Shown here: piece after piece, positions 24,588 to 33,106 of the stretch
How the letters are laid out: every line of letters starts with the position of its first letter
Numbering within the stretch: the stretch's first letter is position 1
Notes under the pieces: generated by a model
Databases searched by the model: none
Told to the model about the DNA's origin: nothing
The model's input: the letters and a program-made list of their open reading frames with translations, nothing else
Assembly (NCBI GenBank): GCA_038530285.1
Contig: JBCBCY010000017.1
Span: 1 to 64,000, forward strand
DNA: 64,000 bases
Direction of reading: 5' to 3'
Source of the DNA: JASJAR01 sp038530285
GTDB lineage: Bacteria > Pseudomonadota > Alphaproteobacteria > Rhodobacterales > Rhodobacteraceae
Translations under genes and position numbers: made by a program

Positions 24588-25850
24588 ATGTCTTTATCGA
24601 AACGCCTATGGGCCGGCCTGGCCATGGTGCTGGGGCTGGCGATGCTGCCGACGCTCAGCCTTGCGCAGGATTGCACGACAAAGATCGGCGCGGTGCTGCC
24701 CACGTCTGTGGACTGGGGCCGCCCGATTGCCGAAACCGCGCAATTCGCCGTCGATCAGGTGAATGCCGCCGGTGGTGTGGCGGGCTGCCAGATCGAAATG
24801 GTGCTGCGCGACACGCAGGTTGACCCCAAGGTCGGCGTGGATGCGGCCAAAGCACTGGTGGACCTTGAAGGGATCAACCTGCTGCTGGGCGCGGTATCCT
24901 CGGGCGTGTCGATGCCGATCCTGACCTCGGTCACCGTCCCCGGAGATGTCCTGCAAATGTCGTGCTGTTCGTCGTCGACCGCGTTCACGGCTTTGGCCGA
25001 GGAAGGGAAAACCAACGGGCTGTGGTTCCGCACCTTCGCCACCACCGGCGTGCAATCGGCGGTCGCGGCCAAGGTTGCAGGCGACCAGGGCTTCGGGTCC
25101 GTCGCGATCCTTTACAAAAACGACGATTGGGGCCAGGACATGGCCCGCCTTGTGGCCGCCGATATGGCCGCGATGGGTGTCGATGTGACCGCGTCTGTCG
25201 CCATCAACGACGCGCAGCCGAGCTACCGCGGTGAGGTGACCGAAGCGCTCGCCACCCAGCCCGAAGCGCTGTATCTCGCCCTTTACCCCGCTGAAGGCAC
25301 CGCGGCGGTGCGCGAATGGATCTCGCTTGGGGGCACCCAGAAAATGATCCTCGCCAACTCGCTGAAATCGGACGAATTCCGCGACAATGTCGGGATGCAA
25401 TACCTGGGCGAGGCTTTGGGGACAGACACCTCAAGCCCGCGCACTGAGAGTGCCGATGCCTTCCGCGCAGCCTATGTCGAACGGTTCGACTCTGAGCCCA
25501 ATGGCCCAGGTCTGGCCAACAGCTATGACGCGGCCATGATCGGCCTTCTGGCGATGGAAGCCGCCGGCGAAGGGGCCACGGGCAGTGACATCGCGGCTGC
25601 GGTTGCAAAAGTCACCGACCCCGACGGCACCCCCATCACGGCAGACACCGCCGGGTTCGAAATGGCCAAAGAGGTGCTCGCAGGCGGCGGCACCGTGTCC
25701 TTCCAGGGCGCGACCGGCAACGTGCGGTTTGACGCCAACGGCGATGTCTCGGCCCCGGCTGTGGTCTGGTCGTTCACCGACGCCGGTGTGGAAGAGGTTG
25801 AATACCTCTCGCTGGTCGATGTTGACGCCTTCATGGCCGGGCTGAAGTAA
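24588..25850 (+). CDS. Periplasmic binding protein of the Liv-type transporter (ANF/Leu-Ile-Val-binding-like)
   Basis: 420 residues. A Sec signal peptide covers residues 1-25 (cleavage after LSLA). The mature protein has the type I periplasmic-binding fold with GAVLPTSVDWGRPIAETAQF at its start, GVDAAKALVDLEG and GAVSSGVSMPI. A cysteine pair LQMSCCSSST sits where Liv-type proteins often contact the ligand. Such proteins bind a wide range of solutes (amino acids, amides, urea, aromatic acids), so the ligand cannot be read off. As the last gene of the operon it links the reductases to uptake. Confidence 0.9.
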   Translation: MSLSKRLWAGLAMVLGLAMLPTLSLAQDCTTKIGAVLPTSVDWGRPIAETAQFAVDQVNAAGGVAGCQIEMVLRDTQVDPKVGVDAAKALVDLEGINLLLGAVSSGVSMPILTSVTVPGDVLQMSCCSSSTAFTALAEEGKTNGLWFRTFATTGVQSAVAAKVAGDQGFGSVAILYKNDDWGQDMARLVAADMAAMGVDVTASVAINDAQPSYRGEVTEALATQPEALYLALYPAEGTAAVREWISLGGTQKMILANSLKSDEFRDNVGMQYLGEALGTDTSSPRTESADAFRAAYVERFDSEPNGPGLANSYDAAMIGLLAMEAAGEGATGSDIAAAVAKVTDPDGTPITADTAGFEMAKEVLAGGGTVSFQGATGNVRFDANGDVSAPAVVWSFTDAGVEEVEYLSLVDVDAFMAGLK

Positions 25851-25866
25851 GCCCAACGCGAAATCC

Positions 25867-25890
25867 GGGCCGTCCCCCGCGGGGCGGCCC
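25867..25890 (+). terminator. GC-rich hairpin after the transporter operon
   Basis: GGGCCGTCCCCCGCGGGGCGGCCC folds into a strong stem 17 bp after the binding-protein stop. No T-run follows, so termination is likely but not typical. Confidence 0.5.
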
Positions 25891-25949
25891 CTTGCCTGCG
25901 TCCGCGCGCCCGATTGACCAAACCGGCCAAAGGATGCGACATTTGTCCC

Positions 25950-26195
25950 ATGAACACCGCCGCCCGTTCCCTGACCCGCGCCGCTGAACGCGTGACCGCT
26001 TTGGTCACCGCCCGCCTGCGCGGCCGCGATATCCACACCGAGCTTGAACGCCTCGACGCCCTGCCGCGCGCCCGCGCCCGGGTTGAGGTCGCAGGCGTCA
26101 TCGCGGCCATCCTTGGGCTGGCGGTGCTGGCGGCCAGCCTCGGCTGGATTGCCATGGCGGCGTTCTTCCTGCTGGTCCTTTATATCGGGCGCTAA
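25950..26195 (+). CDS. Small membrane protein of unknown function
   Basis: 81 residues from the ATG at 25950. Residues 1-50 are Arg/Ala rich and amphipathic; two hydrophobic segments follow (about 51-65 and 66-79), ending in LLVLYIGR. It has the look of a small inner-membrane protein with a cytoplasmic helical start. It is separated by 99 bp from the transporter operon and has no obvious partner. The coding character (third-position GC) supports it. Confidence 0.55.
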   Translation: MNTAARSLTRAAERVTALVTARLRGRDIHTELERLDALPRARARVEVAGVIAAILGLAVLAASLGWIAMAAFFLLVLYIGR

Positions 26196-26316
26196 ACCCC
26201 TGCGACGGCCGGTCGCAGCCGCTGCGCAAATCCCTGACAGGCTTGGCCAATTCTAATGTATACTTCCGTATGCTACTGATTTTAATACTTTTTTCCAAAG
26301 ACTTTTGAACCAGCGT

Positions 26317-26344
26317 GCGCCAGCCTGCGTAACCCTTGGGTCAT
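26317..26344 (+). promoter_or_regulatory. Leader motif shared with the poly-Asp gene at 60.6 kb
   Basis: CTGCGTAACCCTTGGGTCAT preceded by GCGCC. The sequence CTGCATAACCTTTGGGTCA, also after GCGCC, occurs at 60594-60619 in the leader of an unrelated small exported protein. The two agree at 15 of 17 positions over the core. It lies 21 bp before the start codon of the 52-residue ORF and ends 8 bp before its ribosome binding site. Function unknown. Confidence 0.4.
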
Positions 26345-26364
26345 TTCAGCTTTAGGAGTCTAAA

Positions 26365-26523
26365 ATGGAATACCTGATGGCTACGCTCTCGTTCGGCACA
26401 CTCGGCGGCTTTGCCGTCTTCGCCTATCTCAACGCCCGTGCGACAGACAAATTGAAAGACGATCCCAAGCACAAACCCTCGACGCTGTGCGCCCAAAGCG
26501 ACCATTGGTCGGCGGCGAAGTAA
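26365..26523 (+). CDS. 52-residue membrane-anchored peptide
   Basis: ATG at 26365 with TTAGGAG as ribosome binding site. The product starts MEYLMATLSFGTLGGFAVFA, which is a single hydrophobic helix, and continues with a charged tail containing TDKLKDDPKHKPS and ending SDHWSAAK. Good spacing and a clean stop make it a likely real gene, too short for most gene finders. It lies just before ybeY, 90 bp away. Role unknown; it may be a small regulatory or structural membrane peptide. Confidence 0.55.
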   Translation: MEYLMATLSFGTLGGFAVFAYLNARATDKLKDDPKHKPSTLCAQSDHWSAAK

Positions 26524-26613
26524 GTCCCTTCGCCGATCCCGCAGATTGCGCGGGGTCGGCCCTTGGCAGGCCGTTGGACTGGCCAAGCCCCACGCGGTGC
26601 GGTAGCGACACGC

Positions 26614-27090
26614 ATGCATGTCGAGACCGTCATCGAAGACCCGCGCTGGGAAGAGCTGGACCTTACCCACCTGGCCGAAACCGCCGCCCAAGCGAGCTTT
26701 GACCATTTGGCGTTGTTTGGCCTGTCACTCGCCTGTCTGGGCACCGATGACGCAAGAATCGCCAGGCTAAACGCTCAGTTTCGCACCAAACCTACCCCGA
26801 CCAACGTGTTGTCCTGGCCCAGCGAAGACCTTTCGCCAGACACCCCGGGTGCCGCGCCATCGCCGCCGACCGATCCCGAGATCGGCGATATCGCGCTGGC
26901 ATATGAGACTTGTTGCGCAGAAGCCCAGACCGCAGGCATTGCCCTTTCAGCCCATGTCACCCATCTGGTCATTCACGGTGTTCTGCATCTTTTGGGCTAT
27001 GATCATCAAACCGATGAAGACGCCGACTTGATGGAAAACATCGAGATCGCCATACTTATGTCATTGGGGATCGCTAATCCCTATGGTTAG
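26614..27090 (+). CDS. ybeY: Endoribonuclease YbeY, 16S rRNA maturation factor
   Basis: 158 residues from the ATG at 26614. The metal-binding motif HGVLHLLGYDH (about 128-138) is the family signature HGxLHLxGYDH, followed by DEDADLME. NVLSWPSEDL is the conserved NVLSFP-type block. YbeY trims the 3' end of 16S rRNA and supports ribosome quality control. It is followed by the corC-like gene and lnt, the standard order in many proteobacteria. Confidence 0.95.
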   Translation: MHVETVIEDPRWEELDLTHLAETAAQASFDHLALFGLSLACLGTDDARIARLNAQFRTKPTPTNVLSWPSEDLSPDTPGAAPSPPTDPEIGDIALAYETCCAEAQTAGIALSAHVTHLVIHGVLHLLGYDHQTDEDADLMENIEIAILMSLGIANPYG

Positions 27091-27122
27091 TCGACATAAG
27101 GTCGGCGTTTTGGAAAGGTGAA

Positions 27123-27995
27123 ATGGGCGACACCCAAGACGGGTCTTTAACGGCAGCGCCGGGCGCGCAGTCCTTGAGACAAAAGAGTTTTCTCGAACGT
27201 GTCTTTGGGTCCTTCGGGGCGCAAAGCGACACGGATGAACCCACCCATAACGAACCAAGCGACGCGCGTGCGGCGTCTCCGGGTCTGTCGAACCTGCGGC
27301 GGATGCGCGTGGAAGACGTGATGATTCCCAAGGTGGAAATTGTCGCCGTGCCCGCAACATCGACAAAATCTGAGCTTGTGGACGTGTTTCGCGCCTCGGG
27401 CCTGACGCGTTTGCCGGTCTATGACGAAACCCTCGATACGCCCATGGGCATGGTGCACCTGAAGGACCTCGCCCTCCAGCACGGGTTCAACGGTGGGGGG
27501 GAGCGGTATAATCTGCGCAAAATGCTGCGCCCGCTGCTTTATGCGCCACCCTCGATGCCGATCGGGGTTTTGTTGCAGAAAATGCAGTCGGACCGTCGCC
27601 ACATGGCGCTGGTGATCGATGAATACGGCGGTGTCGATGGGCTGGTCACCATCGAAGACCTGATTGAACAGGTCGTCGGCGAGATCGAAGACGAACACGA
27701 CATTGCCGAAGGGCGCTATTGGACCGTCGAAGGCCCGGGCTGCTATCTGGCGCAAGCCAAGACCCCGCTTGACGAGTTCGAAGCCGAGATTGGCACCAAG
27801 CTTGCCACGCCCGAGGATGAAGAAGAGATCGACACGCTGGGCGGGCTTGTGGCCATGCTGGCTGGCCGCGTGCCCGCGCGCGGTGAGGTGATCAAGCACC
27901 CCGACGGGCCCGATTTCGAAGTGGTCGATGCCGATCCGCGCCGGATCAAACGGCTGCGCGTGCGCCTGGCCAGTGCCGTGAAGGCCGCCGAGTAG
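27123..27995 (+). CDS. CBS-domain protein of the CorC/HlyC family
   Basis: 290 residues. The tandem CBS pair occupies about 60-190, opening with RVEDVMIPKVEIVAVPATST and containing GLTRLPVYDETLDTPMGMVH and ALVIDEYGGVDGLVTIEDLI. The last part (about 205-285) is the transporter-associated CorC_HlyC domain with IDTLGGLVAMLAGRVPARGE. The transmembrane DUF21 domain of longer homologues is missing, as in YbeX. Probably involved in magnesium/cobalt efflux or ribosome metabolism; the second is favoured by its place after ybeY. Confidence 0.9.
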   Translation: MGDTQDGSLTAAPGAQSLRQKSFLERVFGSFGAQSDTDEPTHNEPSDARAASPGLSNLRRMRVEDVMIPKVEIVAVPATSTKSELVDVFRASGLTRLPVYDETLDTPMGMVHLKDLALQHGFNGGGERYNLRKMLRPLLYAPPSMPIGVLLQKMQSDRRHMALVIDEYGGVDGLVTIEDLIEQVVGEIEDEHDIAEGRYWTVEGPGCYLAQAKTPLDEFEAEIGTKLATPEDEEEIDTLGGLVAMLAGRVPARGEVIKHPDGPDFEVVDADPRRIKRLRVRLASAVKAAE

Positions 27996-28040
27996 GCCCC
28001 CAAAACCCGGGGTGAACGCAACGGCACCCAGGTGGGCGAG

Positions 28041-28090
28041 GCGCGTCTAGAACGCGCGGTCGCGATTTGAGTATTTTTGCCAGGGTGAAG
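28041..28090 (+). repeat. Intergenic hairpin plus GAGTATTTTT element, copy 1
   Basis: GCGCGTCTAGAACGCGC (28041-28057) forms a six-base-pair stem, followed by GAGTATTTTTGCCAGGGTGA AG at 28069-28090. The same order, a short GC hairpin then GGGATATTTTT..GATGAAG, occurs after aroA at 38.29 kb. From memory such elements are frequent between genes of this bacterial group. Confidence 0.5.
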
Positions 28091-28177
28091 CCGAAACGGG
28101 TGCGCCGAAACTTCGGGGTTCCGCCCATCCGGGCAGAGGGGTAGTCAGGGCCTGACACAACCCCGACAGGAGCGGGC

Positions 28178-29674
28178 ATGCCGGGCAAGCCCCCGCCAGA
28201 ACACACCCCTCAAGCCTCAACGCGGGTCACACTCGCCGCGGCGATCTGTGGCGGGCTGGCCGCTGCCTTGGGTCATGCGCCCTTCGGGCTTTGGCCGGTG
28301 GCGGTCTTGGGATTTGCCGCACTGATCTGGGCGGTGGCGCGAACCGCGCGCCCCGGGGTGGCGGGCTGGGTTGCGGGCACGGCCTATTTCGGTGTGACGC
28401 TGCATTGGATTGTCGAACCCTTCCTGGTGGACATTGAACGCCACGGCTGGATGGCGCCCTTCGCGCTGGTGCTGTTGGCCGGCGGGTTGGCGCTGTTCTG
28501 GGCTGCGGCGGGCTGGCTTGCCACACGCATGTGGGGCCCGCGCGCGCTGGCCTTTGCCCTGGCGCTGAGCGCGGCTGAGGTGCTGCGCGGCCATATCTTC
28601 ACCGGCTTTCCCTGGGTGCTGCCGGCGTACATCTGGGCCGACACGCCGCTTCGGTTGTCGGTGGCGTTCATCGGCTCATACGGGCTGACCTGTCTTACGC
28701 TTCTGGCCGCGGGGATGCCCTTTTACCTTCACACCCGTCGCGCCCTTTTGGGGGCAACGGCGGCCCTTGTTCTTTTGGGAGGCGCTGCGCTGCCGGGCCT
28801 TTTGCCGCCACCGGGTGGGGACCGCGAAAATGCCCCCCTTGGCACCGTGCGAATGCTCCAGCCCAACATCGATCAGGCCGACAAATGGGACCGCGAGAAA
28901 ATCCCCGCCAATTTCGAGCGCAAACTCGACCTGTCGCGCAGCGACGGCCCGGCGCCCGACCTGGTGATCTGGCCCGAGGCGGCTGTCGTCTATCCGCTCG
29001 ATGTGGCTGGCCCCGCGCTTGAACAGATCGGCGCGGCGGCGGGCGTGCCCTTCATCACCGGCATCAACCGGCGCGAAGACGGGCGGTGGTACAATTCGCT
29101 GGTGGTCGCGGGCGCAGATGGCGCGGTGACGGCGACCTTTGACAAGGTCCATCTGGTCCCCTTCGGCGAATACATCCCCTTCGGCATCCCTTTCCTGAGG
29201 CAAATGGCCGGCACCTCGTCCAACGGCTTCGCCGCCGGTGACCGCGTGCACCTGATCGACACGCCGCTGGGCCGCGCCCTGCCGCTGATTTGCTACGAGG
29301 GCATTTTCCCCGGCCACGCCTTCAAGGCGGGTGAGCGGGCCGACTATATCCTGATCCTGACCAATGATGCCTGGTTCGGCACCTTTGCCGGCCCCCAGCA
29401 GCACCTTGATATCGCGCGCTTCCGGGCCGCCGAACACCGCTTGGCCGTGGTGCGGGTCGCCAACAAAGGGGTCTCTGCGGTGATTGACCCTTACGGCAAT
29501 CTGGAACGGCCCCTTGCCGCCGATACCCCTGGCGCGGCCAATGCAGCGGTGCCCGATGCACCCGGCACCACGGCCTACGCGCGCACGGGTGACACACCGC
29601 TGATGGTGTTGCTTGTTTTGGCGATCGTGAGTGCGGTGGTCGCACATCGGCGTAAACGCATTGCACATCCCTGA
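28178..29674 (+). CDS. lnt: Apolipoprotein N-acyltransferase
   Basis: 498 residues, inner membrane. The first 200 residues hold about six membrane helices. The C-terminal nitrilase-like domain shows the triad: E in VIWPEAAVVYP (about 268), K in FDKVHLVPFGEYIPFG (about 325) and C in LICYEGIFPG (about 375). The last helix lies near 475-490. Lnt adds the third acyl chain to lipoproteins in the periplasmic leaflet. It stands after the corC-like gene as in many proteobacteria, and before metK as seen in this order. Confidence 0.95.
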   Translation: MPGKPPPEHTPQASTRVTLAAAICGGLAAALGHAPFGLWPVAVLGFAALIWAVARTARPGVAGWVAGTAYFGVTLHWIVEPFLVDIERHGWMAPFALVLLAGGLALFWAAAGWLATRMWGPRALAFALALSAAEVLRGHIFTGFPWVLPAYIWADTPLRLSVAFIGSYGLTCLTLLAAGMPFYLHTRRALLGATAALVLLGGAALPGLLPPPGGDRENAPLGTVRMLQPNIDQADKWDREKIPANFERKLDLSRSDGPAPDLVIWPEAAVVYPLDVAGPALEQIGAAAGVPFITGINRREDGRWYNSLVVAGADGAVTATFDKVHLVPFGEYIPFGIPFLRQMAGTSSNGFAAGDRVHLIDTPLGRALPLICYEGIFPGHAFKAGERADYILILTNDAWFGTFAGPQQHLDIARFRAAEHRLAVVRVANKGVSAVIDPYGNLERPLAADTPGAANAAVPDAPGTTAYARTGDTPLMVLLVLAIVSAVVAHRRKRIAHP

Positions 29675-29696
29675 CCGCTAGGCTAGGCCAGCGCGA

Positions 29697-29743
29697 CCGT
29701 CACAACGGCTTCCTGGCGTGACGGCGAATATGCAATGGAGCAA
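29697..29743 (+). promoter_or_regulatory. SAM-SAH riboswitch
   Basis: CCGTCAC (29697-29703) pairs with GTGACGG (29718-29724), closing the loop AACGGCTTCCTGGC. The loop's GGCTTCC can pair with GGAGC at 29737-29741, which is the metK ribosome binding site, giving an H-type pseudoknot. The sequence TCACAACGGCTTCCTGGCGT is, as I recall, the conserved core of the SAM-SAH class, found before metK in this bacterial order. Ligand binding would cover the ribosome binding site and shut off MetK synthesis when SAM or SAH is abundant. Confidence 0.88.
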
Positions 29744-29748
29744 CCCCC

Positions 29749-30930
29749 ATGAGCCGACAGAACTATACCTTTACTTCGGAAAGCGTGTCCGAAGGTCACC
29801 CCGACAAGGTCTGCGACCGGATATCCGACGCCGTCCTTGATGCCTTCCTGACCGAAGAACCCGAAGCGCGTGTCGCCTGCGAAACCTTTGCCACCACCGG
29901 CATGGTCGTTGTCGGCGGCGAGGTTGGCTTGTCCGACCAGACCAAGCTTAAGGCCTTCATGGGCTCGATTTCTGAGATCGCGCGCGATTGCATCCGCGAT
30001 ATCGGCTATGAGCAGGATCAATTCCACTGGAACACCTGCCGGGTGCTGAATTTCCTGCATGAACAATCCGCTCACATTGCCCAGGGCGTCGATGCGCGCG
30101 CCAACAAGGACGAAGGGGCGGGTGATCAGGGGATCATGTTCGGCTACGCGGTCGACGAGACGCCCGAACTGATGCCCGCGCCCATTCACTACGCCCACAA
30201 GATCCTTGAACGCCTCGCTGAGGTGCGCAAATCCGGTGCCGAGCCGATCCTGCGCCCGGATGCCAAATCGCAACTGTCGGTGCGCTACGAAGGCGGCAAG
30301 CCGGTGGAAGTCACGTCGATCGTGCTGTCGACCCAGCATGAAAGCGAAGACCAGACGTCCGATGATATCCGCGCGATTGTCGAACCCTACATCCGTGAGG
30401 TTCTGCCCGCCGCGTGGCTGACCGACAAGACTGAATGGTGGGTCAACCCCACGGGCACATTCGTCATCGGCGGCCCCGACGGCGACGCAGGGTTGACGGG
30501 GCGCAAGATCATCGTGGACACCTACGGCGGGGCGGCCCCCCACGGCGGTGGCGCGTTTTCGGGCAAGGACCCCACGAAGGTCGACCGTTCGGCAGCCTAT
30601 GCCGCGCGCTATCTGGCCAAGAACGTGGTGGCCGCGGGCCTTGCAACCCGCTGCACGATCCAGCTGTCTTACGCCATCGGCGTGTCCAAACCCCTGTCGA
30701 TCTATTGCGATACCTTCGGGACCGGTCAGGTGGACCCCGTCGCGATCGAAGCCGCCATCCCGCAGGTCATGGACCTGTCCCCGCGCGGCATCCGCGAACA
30801 TCTGTCGCTGAACAAACCGATTTATCAGCGCACGGCGGCCTATGGGCACTTTGGCCGGGCCCCTGATGCCGACGGCGGGTTTTCATGGGAAAGCACCGAT
30901 TTGGCCGAGGCGCTGAAGCGCGCGGTCTAG
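29749..30930 (+). CDS. metK: S-adenosylmethionine synthetase
   Basis: 393 residues. The family motifs are all there: ESVSEGHPDKVCDRISDAVLD near the start, GEVGLSDQ (a variant around the first ATP segment), GAGDQGIMFGYAVDETPELM and GGGAFSGKDPTKVDRSAAYA. It makes SAM from methionine and ATP in the cytosol. The ribosome binding site is embedded in a SAM-SAH riboswitch, so it is expected to be regulated by its product. Confidence 0.97.
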   Translation: MSRQNYTFTSESVSEGHPDKVCDRISDAVLDAFLTEEPEARVACETFATTGMVVVGGEVGLSDQTKLKAFMGSISEIARDCIRDIGYEQDQFHWNTCRVLNFLHEQSAHIAQGVDARANKDEGAGDQGIMFGYAVDETPELMPAPIHYAHKILERLAEVRKSGAEPILRPDAKSQLSVRYEGGKPVEVTSIVLSTQHESEDQTSDDIRAIVEPYIREVLPAAWLTDKTEWWVNPTGTFVIGGPDGDAGLTGRKIIVDTYGGAAPHGGGAFSGKDPTKVDRSAAYAARYLAKNVVAAGLATRCTIQLSYAIGVSKPLSIYCDTFGTGQVDPVAIEAAIPQVMDLSPRGIREHLSLNKPIYQRTAAYGHFGRAPDADGGFSWESTDLAEALKRAV

Positions 30931-31078
30931 CGAGACGCTGACACCGGGCGCCAGGGCGGCCAACTCGAACGTCATATTTCGGGTTTCAAAGCTGAATTTC
31001 TGACCACTGGAAAAGGCCGGGCCTGTCCCTCCCGCCCGCGCAGTTGATTTTTCACCGCTCAGGTGCGCTGATTGCGCC

Positions 31079-33019
31079 ATGGGGTTGGACATGGGAATCG
31101 ACATGAGGGTTGGCGCGGCGTTGCTGAGTGTTTTTCGCAGGTTGAACGTCCACATCGTGGCCGTGACGCTGCTGATCGCGGTGGTTGCGGTTCAATGGTC
31201 GGTGATCCCGGCGGAAGGGCGCGGCGTTCGACCCACAGTCTGCAACGACACGCCGAATGTCGTCATGGTGGCGATGGTGGATTCCGACCTGCGTTCGGAC
31301 CGGGCGCTGACAACGAATGTCTATTCAGAAGACGGCTGGTGGCACGTCGATGTGGGCGATTGCCGACGCTTGCCGGAACTTGCCGCAGGCTGGCGCGCCT
31401 TTGCCTTCGCGGGTTTGGAAAACGGGCTGATCCGGCCGTTCATCTACACCCCGTCGCGTCAACGCGCAGGCTCCACGCCGCCCGGCTTCGACAGTGTCTG
31501 CGCAAATTCCATCGGCCGCAGCTTCAGCCGGCGCGATGTCCTCGAACGCGATGTGGGCAAAACCTGTGCCGATGGCGCTGACGTTGTCGTGCCGGTGTCG
31601 TTCAAGATTGAAGTGGGTGTGTTCACGGATGTCGCACTCACCATAAACATCGATGGCACGCCCGACTTCATCGACATTGCCATGTCCCCGGCCGCGCAAG
31701 CCGCATTGGACACCGCGCAATCCTTGCTGGTCTTTGAAGACATCCACGGTTGCACGATTGCAGCGGCGCCGAGTGTTTTTGATGCAAACCTGACATCCGA
31801 TCAGGTCACCTTCGATGCCGGGCGGCTTTATGTGCTTTTTAAAACGGCGGTGACCGCCAGGTTGTCGTCGGGTGAACGCGAATACCAACGCGAATACCGC
31901 TGCCGTACGTTTTGGGATGCCAAGGTCCGCAATTTGGAGATGGCGGTTCTGTTTGATGACGGCCGGTATTATACGGTGTTCCCCTACAGCAGCCGAAATG
32001 GCGCACAGGCCGTTGACGATCTTGGCAGGTTCACCATTCCTGAATCCGACGCGATCCATAATTCGGGGACGGTCCTTCTGGGGCTGGCCGAAACAAGGAC
32101 CCCTGTGCCGATCACGACGGCCGTTCAAAGCCTCGATCTGCTGACATCCCATGACCCCGCGCATGTGACCCCGATTGTGAAGGTCGGCTTGCCCGCTTGG
32201 GCGCTGCTGTCATACGCCGATGCGGTCAATGCCCGCGAACCCGGCCTACAGACCTGTATCGACGACATTTATCTGGCCAACAGGGGGGTGAAGCGGGTCA
32301 ATTATACCGGCTGTCTGAACGAGACCACCGGTGCCAGGCTACTGGATATCCTGGCCCAGGCCGATGCCACCTTCGGCTTTGATCGCGTGGAAGTCGAAGA
32401 ATACGTAGAAACCCCGATTGCGGCGGAAAACGTCGATATCGCCGCATGGGATGGCTATATCGACGCCTGCGTTCCCGTTTTGGTCAATCAATACGCCCAT
32501 TCGACCGAGGCTGCGATGTTCGAATGCACCTGCTATGCGGCCGCCGCCGATCTCTCAATGGCTGACGAGCACCTGAATTATAAATACCGCGCGTCCTTCA
32601 AAGGCGAATACGACGATATCCCGCAAGAGCAGCGCGACAGGTATTCAGGTCTGCGGATCACCTGGCGGGATCGCTGGATGCGGACCAATCTCGAATTTGA
32701 CCGCGTTGTATCGCAATTGGCCGCGCCGAGGGTTGCCGCCTATCTGGAACCCACCGAAGATATCGTGATTGCCGAATATATGGGGATGACAGGCAACCTG
32801 AATGGAAATGGGCCCCTGCGAATTCTGTCTGTGACGCCGGGCGCGCCGCTGACCTCTATCAAGGTGGGTGATGTTATTTTGAGTGTGCAAGGAAAGCAGG
32901 TTCGCAACCTGACCCAACTTCATACTGAACTGGAAGCCGTCCGCGCGACGGGTCGGTCATCGGTCAGCCTGTCTGTGCGACGCGGCGGCGGCTACTATTT
33001 GCACGACCTCAGGCTTTAG
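31079..33019 (+). CDS. Exported DUF1036-like protein with C-terminal PDZ domain
   Basis: 646 residues as drawn; ATGs at 31091 and 31103 are equally possible starts. An N-terminal hydrophobic segment (about 23-40, VHIVAVTLLIAVVAVQWSVI) is a signal or anchor. Residues 50-165 resemble DUF1036: VCNDTPNVVMVAMVDSD, DGWWHVDVGDCRRL and several cysteines. A long middle region has no recognised domain but shows regularly spaced cysteine pairs (TCIDDIY, CVPVLVNQY, CTCYAA). The C-terminus (about 575-646: LRILSVTPGAPLTSIKVGDV, then ILSVQGKQVRNL) is a PDZ domain, usual in periplasmic proteins that bind peptide ends. I cannot name a function. Confidence 0.7.
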   Translation: MGLDMGIDMRVGAALLSVFRRLNVHIVAVTLLIAVVAVQWSVIPAEGRGVRPTVCNDTPNVVMVAMVDSDLRSDRALTTNVYSEDGWWHVDVGDCRRLPELAAGWRAFAFAGLENGLIRPFIYTPSRQRAGSTPPGFDSVCANSIGRSFSRRDVLERDVGKTCADGADVVVPVSFKIEVGVFTDVALTINIDGTPDFIDIAMSPAAQAALDTAQSLLVFEDIHGCTIAAAPSVFDANLTSDQVTFDAGRLYVLFKTAVTARLSSGEREYQREYRCRTFWDAKVRNLEMAVLFDDGRYYTVFPYSSRNGAQAVDDLGRFTIPESDAIHNSGTVLLGLAETRTPVPITTAVQSLDLLTSHDPAHVTPIVKVGLPAWALLSYADAVNAREPGLQTCIDDIYLANRGVKRVNYTGCLNETTGARLLDILAQADATFGFDRVEVEEYVETPIAAENVDIAAWDGYIDACVPVLVNQYAHSTEAAMFECTCYAAAADLSMADEHLNYKYRASFKGEYDDIPQEQRDRYSGLRITWRDRWMRTNLEFDRVVSQLAAPRVAAYLEPTEDIVIAEYMGMTGNLNGNGPLRILSVTPGAPLTSIKVGDVILSVQGKQVRNLTQLHTELEAVRATGRSSVSLSVRRGGGYYLHDLRL

Positions 33020-33106
33020 GGGCCGCGCCGGGCCAGCGTTCGGCGCCCAAAATTTGCCGATGTTCTGGCTTACGCCCTCATCCAGCATGACAGAGAGGAT
33101 CAGAGC

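Noticed and set aside
26341..26744. Minus-strand frames of about 106-121 residues before ybeY
   Set aside because: They cover the 52-residue plus-strand ORF and ybeY start without any recognisable feature.
29697..29743. SAM-II riboswitch before metK
   Set aside because: SAM-II is longer and has a different loop and pseudoknot sequence; the TCACAACGGCTTCC core fits SAM-SAH better.
28676..30849. Long minus-strand frames opposite lnt (330 residues) and metK (388 residues)
   Set aside because: Both plus-strand genes are certain; the antisense frames have no homology signal that I can see.
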